64,000 nt of DNA from Sorex araneus (taxonomy: Eukaryota; Chordata; Mammalia; Eulipotyphla; Soricidae): NCBI RefSeq assembly GCF_027595985.1, contig NC_073305.1:171396672-171460671 (forward strand), given 5' to 3'. The translations under genes and the position numbers were made by a program. Of this stretch, positions 56,795 through 64,000 are shown in pieces. The notes below the pieces were generated by a model. That model did not search any database. It saw nothing but the letters and a program-made list of their open reading frames with translations, and was not told the origin of the DNA. Numbering within the stretch: the stretch's first letter is position 1; the number at the start of each line of letters is the position of its first letter.

Positions 56795-57966
56795 CGATAT
56801 TTGTTTACTCTGTAAATGAAACAAGATTTTAAAAGCAAGCAACAAATTGGAGGAGAAAATGTAAAAAACACATGTTTGATAATAGACTGTTCTTTGAAAT
56901 TTGCATACAACCCTTAGAGCTGAAACAAACAACTAAATTTAAAATAAAAGTAAATGAACAGGTATTTCGCCAGAAAATACAGTTGGAAAAGAAGCATGTG
57001 AAAAGATGCTCAACTTTATACTGCAAATTAAGACACACACTAGGCAAATACTCCCTTACAACATTTATGCTTCTGATTTCACTGCACCAACCTCTATTCC
57101 TAGATATTTTGAAGAGTGTGATTAGTTCTAATTGGAACACAACAGGTTAAAATATAGGCAATCAGATGGGAGCCACACACTTGAGACCGTTAAATGATTA
57201 AGGGCAATTATCCATGGGGAAAATTATCACATACAGAGTGGCCCATAATTCGTTGATAATTTATCCAGTAGAAGGAAATGAGAGGACTTGGTGCCAGATG
57301 AAAAAGTAGAATGTCATCTCTTTCCTCAGATAGAATGTTGAAGATTAACGTTATCTCTAGATATGCTCCCTAACTAGTATTAGGACAAAACGGTAGTCTC
57401 TGAGGTAAGATGTCAGCACTCCCGGACTGGGATAAATACTTTATATATGTCAGCTGCATTTTCTCGGTTCAAATATTGAAGGGGAAATAAAAGTCTGTTT
57501 CATGAAAAAATGGTGCCGGATTTTTAACAGAACAATTTTTACAAGAAGAGCTTTGGCTTACGTTATAGGACAGATTATTAAGCCTCCAAGAATTTTATTC
57601 TATCCATAGTACACATCCATAACAATAAAAGGAAAGTAAGATTTCCATTCTTGTAAGAAATGGGTCTATGCCAGGCTATGACTCTATATATTCAGAAGAG
57701 CATTTTGAAAAATTGTTTACCTAACAGAGAGAATGGGTTGCCCTGTGATAGGGGCCCACATTTGCCCAGTTTATCCTTGTAGCTCAGCATTCCACCAGCA
57801 TTTTTTATACTGCTCTGAGAGAAAGCTTGTTTGCTCTTTAATAAGTATTGAGGAAAAACTTCAAACTGAGCACAGAGAAATCCTTAAAAACATTCTAGTT
57901 ATTTAGGACTCTAGCTTTATCATATAGCTTCCAAGTATTTCTAAAATTAGGTAAGAACAATGTTTT
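56795..57966. other. No recognised feature
   Basis: Nothing supportable. Confidence 0.4.
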
Positions 57967-57977
57967 AAAGGAGTTGA

Positions 57978-58044
57978 CTTTGTAGCTTTTCACGTGGTGA
58001 TTCAATTAAAAATAAATAAATAAATAAATAATAAATAAATAAAT
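57978..58044 (+). mobile_element. 67-bp micro-retroposon with perfect TSD
   Basis: Perfect 11-bp TSD AAAGGAGTTGA at 57967-57977 and 58045-58055. It holds only the last 30 or so bases of an L1-like 3' module ('cacgtggtgattcaatt') plus (TAAA)n. Confidence 0.85.
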
Positions 58045-58079
58045 AAAGGAGTTGAAGGTCATACACAGTCTGACTTCAG

Positions 58080-58270
58080 TCCACCATCTTGTTGTCTGCT
58101 ATGACATGTGCTCACATATATCCAGACAGAGTCTTATAACGTTCCTTGAACATTCCAAGCTGATAATTCCCCTGGCTGAAATTTCTTTCCCTGGAAACTC
58201 CTTCCTTTACACTCAGGTGAATACTTGACAGTATTTCCTCAAGTCTCCTGTTAAATAGTTACTTAGAGAA
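58080..58270 (+). mobile_element. L2-like LINE relic
   Basis: 'ttccttgaacattccaagct' followed by 'cctggaaactccttccttt' keeps the order of the L2 3' region. Confidence 0.5.
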
Positions 58271-58274
58271 GAAG

Positions 58275-59540
58275 CTCCTAGGATGTCAATAATCAAAGGC
58301 AAGATGACTAAGATTATTACTATATTTTGTAATTGCATAACCATCCTCAATGAGTCAACATTTAATCATTTTCTTCTTTATTATATGACAGGGTCGTGAG
58401 ATTAAGAGGTGTTTCTGCCTTAGAATGTGCTCAAACTCTAGGATCTGGAGCAAAGTAGGAGTACAGAAATTCTTTCTGAAAATTGATTTGTAACCATAAG
58501 CTATAAGTTTTCGTCTCATACTCAGCTTGTTGTGAAGTTTCATTGCCGGAAGATTCTTTTAAAGCAAATATTCCAAGCTTAGCAAAGGAATTCACCTTTT
58601 TAAGGTTAAAAAAAAAGTAATAGCAGAACTCTAGCAGAAATAAGATGACAAGGAGAATTTAGCTTTCATGCCAGAGAAAGCATACCAATCCCTATTTCAG
58701 GATGGTTGAAAGGTACTTCTTTTTCTTCGCTTGGAGAAATAATGCTGGCCGAGGTTACGAATATGCTGTTCTTCCTCTGAATGATCTTCAGTGTGGCCTG
58801 ATGGGTTTTTAAGTGACACCACAAAGGAAAGAGCACCCAGAACATTACAAACCAGGGCAATTCTATTCTCACCACCCCTGTGTCAGAAAAACATTCACTT
58901 TTCCAAAATAGATTTGGACGTAGCTAACTTGAGAGCTGAAAGATGCTTCTGAAAAGATTAGGCTCATGCCTAGCACCATGATCGCAAAGCCTAGTGTTCT
59001 GAGAAGAGTTTTTTTTTCCTCTAAATTAAATAAGAGAAAAACTCTTTTATTTCAGAGGAGAAAGTCTTAGAGTTTCCTATAGCCCATTGCTTAGAGACTC
59101 AAGGCTCCTTTTCATAAAATGAGTAAAATTCTTTCACCATTTTAGAATTCAGGACTACAACAAGATTTGTGATGAACTTTTCTGAGAGTCAGGGTTTAAT
59201 GCAAGATGATAATTTTTGTTTTAAGATGTGTTATATATTAAGTAGCTATTAACGTATCAGGTAGATATTTCATTATGCATCTTAAATATCTAATTAAGAA
59301 GTATATGTTTATATGTATGTGTATGTTTACTATCTATATTATTCATATGCTTACATGCATATTAACGGTATAAATGACACGTTCTCCTTATTTGGTAAAT
59401 CCAATGCTAAGAAGATAATCCATTTTTTCTTAAACATTAGATATGTTTCCCAACCTCTGTGCTATGGATATTCGTCTTTATTTGATAGAATTAATGATTT
59501 CAAATAGAGAAACTGAATAAAGGTTAGAATAAATATTTAC
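58275..59540. other. No recognised feature
   Basis: Nothing supportable. Confidence 0.4.
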
Positions 59541-59544
59541 AGAT

Positions 59545-59740
59545 CAGGGCCAGAGAGGTAGTACAGAAGGAAAGTTACTTGCCTTGCATGTAGCCAAAGC
59601 TCACTTGAAAGATTAGGATGGCACCACACATGGTCTGTCCCTGGAGCATGAACACTGCCAGGTGTCCCTTCCGAGAAGAGAGCCAGAAATAGCCCCTGAA
59701 CATTGCCTGGTATGGTTAAATAAACTCCAAAATTTTTTTG
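59545..59740 (+). mobile_element. tRNA-derived SINE, A-tailed type, old
   Basis: 'cagggccagagaggtagtac' head; the body is diverged. Confidence 0.75.
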
Positions 59741-60154
59741 CAGACCCAAGGACATACTCCAAAATTTACACATCAAGGTCTCTAAATTGCTAACATTAGT
59801 TTATTTTCTATTATTACTTTCCTTTAAAATTAGATGCCAAGAGAACTTCACTAGTCATTTAATTTGAGGAGGCCCATTTGGGGGGAGAAACTTGTCAAAT
59901 TTAAGACATGAAATAATTACTGAAACTTTGTTTGTGTTTCCTTCAGTATTACCATTCTTCAGAGATGACAATTATTTGGAATAAGTTTAGGAGAAGAAAG
60001 GAAAATAAAATTCACTAGACTTTTGGATGTGTAAGAGTTAAGAATTTTTAAAATCATGTCTAAGAGCTAGTTGGAAATACATAGGGATAAATCTAGCATG
60101 TAGGCATGCTTAAAGGTATTGTATTCCAAAAATTTCCAATTAAAAAACTTATTT

Positions 60155-60352
60155 CGGGGCTGGAGTGATAGCACAGCGGGTAGGGCATTTGCCTTGCACC
60201 TGGATGACCTGGGTTCGATTCCCAGCATCTCATATGGTTCCCCGAGCACCACCAGGAGTAATTCCTGAGTGCATGAGTCAGGAGTAACTCATGTACTTCA
60301 CTGGGTGTGACTCCCCCAAATAAAAATAAATAAATAAATAAATAAATAAACA
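60155..60352 (+). mobile_element. tRNA-derived SINE, A-tailed type
   Basis: 'cggggctggagtgatagcac' to a (AAAT)n tail at about 60319-60352. Confidence 0.95.
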
Positions 60353-60354
60353 TT

Positions 60355-60965
60355 TCATTTGTATTTTATTTTTATTGGATACATATTTTTATATAGGAAA
60401 TACACTCTTAGAACAATGTGCAGGCAGAATGCAAGTAGAAATAATAAAGATGATACCAAAGAGAAAAGAGATGAAGTTATTTCACTTATTTCCTAGCAGC
60501 AGAAGGATATATGCTTGCAGGTGATATACCATAAACATAAGACGTGAGCATGCCATAAGAAGGTAACACAATGTTGGAGATCTGCTATATGTGTGACATG
60601 ACACACACACAACTACTCCCTTCATCTCCACCCCCCACATACACCTACTTTGTTCAGTCTTTATGGCAGAGTTTGGAAGTAAATGTTCTTGCCAATAGTT
60701 TATGTATGTTAGATTGCTTGGCACAACATATACATCGAGAAGAGAATTCAGTGTAGAACTCTCTTACTGCTTAATATATTTTTATCATGTTTACTGCATG
60801 TACATGAAAATAATGCAAGTTTGAGCACCTTTAAAAATGAAGACACAGGAGAAAGCGCTTGTCTTAATTTTGATTCTGGGCTAAAAATGTAACCTTCTCC
60901 TGAAACTTCACAATAACAAGGTTACTTATGGTGTCTGAAAACATTAATCCCTGGGCCTAAACAAT
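60355..60965. other. No recognised feature
   Basis: Nothing supportable. Confidence 0.4.
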
Positions 60966-60969
60966 CAAA

Positions 60970-61135
60970 TGGTTAAAGTGATAATACAGCAAGTAGAGAG
61001 TTTGCCTTGTACATGGCCTGCCCGGTTTCGGTCATGGTACCCTGTATAGTCCCCTGAACACCTCCAGGGGTGATCCCTAAGCATAAACCCATGGCTTAAG
61101 ACCTGACCACTACTGAGTGTGACCTAAAAACATAC
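60970..61135 (+). mobile_element. tRNA-derived SINE, A-tailed type, old
   Basis: 'gtgataatacagcaagtaga' and 'cctccaggggtgatccctaa'. Confidence 0.8.
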
Positions 61136-61161
61136 AAAAAAATAAAACCACTCAAAACTCT

Positions 61162-61320
61162 GGCTGGAGTGATAGCACAGTGGGTAGGGTGTTTGCCTTG
61201 CACGCGGCCGACCCGGGTTCTATTCCCAGCATCCCAGCGCTTCCAGGAGTAATTCCTGAGTGTAGAGCCAAGAATAACCCCTGTGCATCGTTGGGTGTGA
61301 CCCAAAAAGAAAAAAAAACT
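61162..61320 (+). mobile_element. tRNA-derived SINE, A-tailed type, with internal deletion
   Basis: Head and tail are near consensus, but the 'atatggtcccccgagcacc' segment is missing after 'ccagcatccca'. Confidence 0.94.
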
Positions 61321-61740
61321 GTATAAGAAAACAAGGGATCACAAATGAGCACAAGGACAACCAATGGTCAGAAGCATGTAGGATCCCTCAGGCATTAAAA
61401 GAAACAAATTGAAAATATCAAAGAAACATATTGAGCATGGTTTAAAATTTAATAGCACTTTTAGAACATTAGCAAAGATCAAGGGACAATGAAAATGACT
61501 GAACTAGTTTGTCACAGAAACAACTGGAATGTATTGAAATGAAAAACACAATTGAAATGAAAGAGTCCACAGGTCAAACAGAGTCTTAGATACAGCTAAA
61601 GAAGGGTTCAAGAGAACACAGTTTTGAAGAAATAATCCATAATTCAATGCAGGGAGGAAAATAAGAAGGTTAATAAACTTGAAGCATAGAGTTACAACTT
61701 TTATAAACATCTAAGGTTAGATATAATATAAAGAAATAGG

Positions 61741-62459
61741 TTGTCACGCAGACAGAAAATGTCCCAGCTTCACAGCTTCAAGAGAACATGATATGCCAAA
61801 TCTTCCCAGGTTGAATGGTCTGGACTGAGGTCTCCGGGGCATCTAGGAATAGGCACAGGGATATTCCCCTTTCTGCCTGAAGGCCCAGGAAGCCACGGTC
61901 ATATTTAAGGCCTTCTGAGTAAGATATATCCCAGCTCCACCACTAAAACTCATCAAACTGCCAAGCTACCAAACTGTCCCAGATCTATAGCTCGTTTACC
62001 TCCCAGCCATGTATGTATGACACTTCTCAAGATTTCATCATACTATCAGCCCAGATCACAGTAAATCTGATGGCAACATGGCATAGAGGACCATGATAGA
62101 CCGCCAAACTCAATGAGACTAAACAATAACACAGAAGGCTCAACGAGCACTAACCAGCATGGTGGATCCTCAGTTTATGACTTTAGTAACTACACTCTGA
62201 GATGTTACAATGATCACAACTTGACTTTTATGGATCTAGTTTTGATAGTTCCATTTGCCTTTGTGTTGTAGCAAACAATATGAACTAAATTTGATTATGC
62301 CTGATAAGGGGCAGTCTGCGGTGGTGGTTGGGAAACTGGGGACCTAGGTGGAAGGAAGGTCACACTGGTGACAGGATTGGTGTTGAAACATCTAATGCCT
62401 GAAACAACTGAATTACGAACAGCTTGGTAAATCACAAGGTTATAATAAATTATTTTTAG
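61741..62459 (+). mobile_element. Discrete 719-bp retroposon with TSD
   Basis: Perfect 15-bp TSD ATATAAAGAAATAGG at 61726-61740 and 62460-62474. The 5' part ('cccagcttcacagcttcaag') is unlike the 638-bp family. The last 170 bp are the same L1-like 3' module ('gacaggattggtgttgaaac', 'ggtaaatcacaaggt'). No coding frame; family name unknown. Confidence 0.82.
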
Positions 62460-62474
62460 ATATAAAGAAATAGG

Positions 62475-63550
62475 GAAGTCAAAATACTTGAAAAGATGAT
62501 TGCTGAGCATTATGACAATTGTTAAAAGACATCAGACTTCAAATCTGTAATTATCAGCATGTAAAATCATACTTCACATCATTGTATAGAAACTCAAAGC
62601 GTAGATTTCAAATATTGAGAGAGAAAAGATTAAAAGATTAATCTGCAACTATGGGAAGGACTCAGAGGGTTAACAACTTACTGGCAACAAGAAAAGTGGA
62701 ATTTCATATGCCTGCCGAGGGAAAAAAATCACATGAAATTTTGAAATTCTAAACTCAAAAAAGTCACATTTTAGTCATGAGGGAACATTACTGACACTCT
62801 GTCAAGTTAAAAATGAAAATAATTTAGCACACTAAACACTTACTAAAGGTAATTCTAAAGGATATGTACTTTAGGTAGAAAGAAAATAATTTCTGCAGGA
62901 TGTTCTAAAATCTCCACAAGTGACAAGCAAAAGACTAATAAAATAAGGGATAAATGTAGCAAAATTTCTTCTTGTTTGTGACACTATAACGTTTTAAAAA
63001 TCTAAAATGAAGGACAAAAATAAAATACAGATTGGGAGGTTACCAGAATTAAAATATTCACAGGGCTTATATTTTTTAGGAACCTGAAAACAGTAGACCT
63101 TATGTTTATTAGGATGAATGTTAAAATTTCCATGGTAGAAAGTATTATTTGCATAGGAGACCAGAAAAGAATTGGGGAGAACTGGGAAAAATAATATCAG
63201 GAAGAACAGTGAGAAAACACAAAATATAACAATAGAAATAAATTTGAACTCTGACCATATAGAATTAAATAGTTTAGGTTTTTATTTTTAAAAATGGTTT
63301 GCTAGATAAGAAATCAAAGCTAGTTATCAAGCATTTTAAAAGAGAAATCTCTAATGTGCATGGATGCACCAGTGATTTTTCATCCATAACATCTTAAGGT
63401 TTTTTTACAAAATTATCATCACTAGGGAATGAGCAATGCTGTTGGTATCTAGTCATAGAGTTCAGAATGCTTTTAGAGTGTAGCTCATAGCAAAGAATAA
63501 TCCAGTTCAAATGTTAATAGTGCCAAGCATAAGAGACTTAAGAGAAAGAA
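62475..63550. other. No recognised feature
   Basis: AT-rich; nothing supportable. Confidence 0.4.
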
Positions 63551-63567
63551 TAAAAGTGAAATAATTT

Positions 63568-63812
63568 CACTTACTTATTTTTATTGAATCCTTGTGAGAT
63601 ATACAGTTACAAAGCTGTTCATGATCCAGTTTCAGTCATACAATGTTCCAACATCCATTGCTCCATCAGTGAACATTTCCCACTACCAATGTCCCCATTT
63701 TCCCTCCCCCGAAGCCTGCCTCTATGACAGGCACTTTTCTTCTCTTCATAATTTTTGAAATTATGGTTTGCAGTGCAGATACTGAGAAGCCATCATGTTT
63801 GTTCCTTTACCC
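63568..63812 (-). mobile_element. Young 5'-truncated L1 3' end with 17-bp TSD
   Basis: Perfect 17-bp TSD TAAAAGTGAAATAATTT at 63551-63567 and 63813-63829. The reverse strand carries the L1 3' UTR ending in an A-rich tail. Confidence 0.95.
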
Positions 63813-63844
63813 TAAAAGTGAAATAATTTAAAAATGTACCTCAG

Positions 63845-64000
63845 GACTGGAGCAATAGCACGGCGGTTGAACATTCGCCTTTCACGCGGCTGACCTGAGT
63901 TAAATTCCTCCGACCCTCTGGAGAGCCCGGCAAGCTACCGAGAGTATTGAGCCCGTGCGGCAGAGCCTGGCAAACTACCCGTGCATATTGGATATGCCAA
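63845..64000 (+). mobile_element. CAGTG-tailed SINE, cut by the window end
   Basis: 'ggactggagcaatagcacgg' head, through 'cggcaagctaccgagagtat', to 'attggatatgccaa' at the last base. Confidence 0.93.

Overview
This is mammalian nuclear DNA: AT-rich, mostly interspersed repeats, with one intact protein gene. The dominant repeat is a tRNA-headed SINE (head 'ggctggagcgatagcacag', then A-box and 'ggttcgattcc' B-box-like blocks). From memory this matches the soricid SOR family, so the source is probably a shrew such as Sorex. That assignment rests on recall, not on a search.

Layout. 1-3235: retroposon fragments and old L1 pieces. 3236-7150: a repeat-poor island holding the only intact gene, 4839-6974. 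It encodes a 711-residue secreted protein whose two ends match GLYCAM1 / lactophorin (milk PP3), normally about 150 residues, while the centre is a huge in-frame tandem array (nineteen 14-residue-type and thirty-three 9-residue-type units) full of S-x-E sites. CCAAT and TATA-like elements lie just upstream and overlapping AATAAA signals lie downstream. No intron interrupts the frame. 7150-16300: old L1, SINEs and very large pyrimidine microsatellites. 16338-16700: a decayed RPL36A-type processed pseudogene. 16800-36300: SINEs, an L1 3' end (23.9-24.8 kb), and a roughly 4 kb damaged L1 ORF2 plus 3' UTR copy (28.2-32.2 kb) split by a 784-bp chimeric retroposon. 36.3-38.15 kb: an inverted L1 with a readable reverse-transcriptase segment. 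38-64 kb: thinner repeats, an RPS15A processed pseudogene (45.2-45.6 kb), MIR/L2 relics, and several discrete retroposons delimited by perfect or near-perfect target-site duplications (TSDs).

The most interesting items are (1) the giant, apparently intronless GLYCAM1-like gene and its array, and (2) a group of modular non-autonomous retroposons in which one degenerate tandem-repeat module is joined to either a SINE-type 3' end or an L1-type 3' end. For mobile elements, '+' means the SINE head-to-tail or L1 sense direction reads along the given strand. Repeat boundaries without a stated TSD are approximate.
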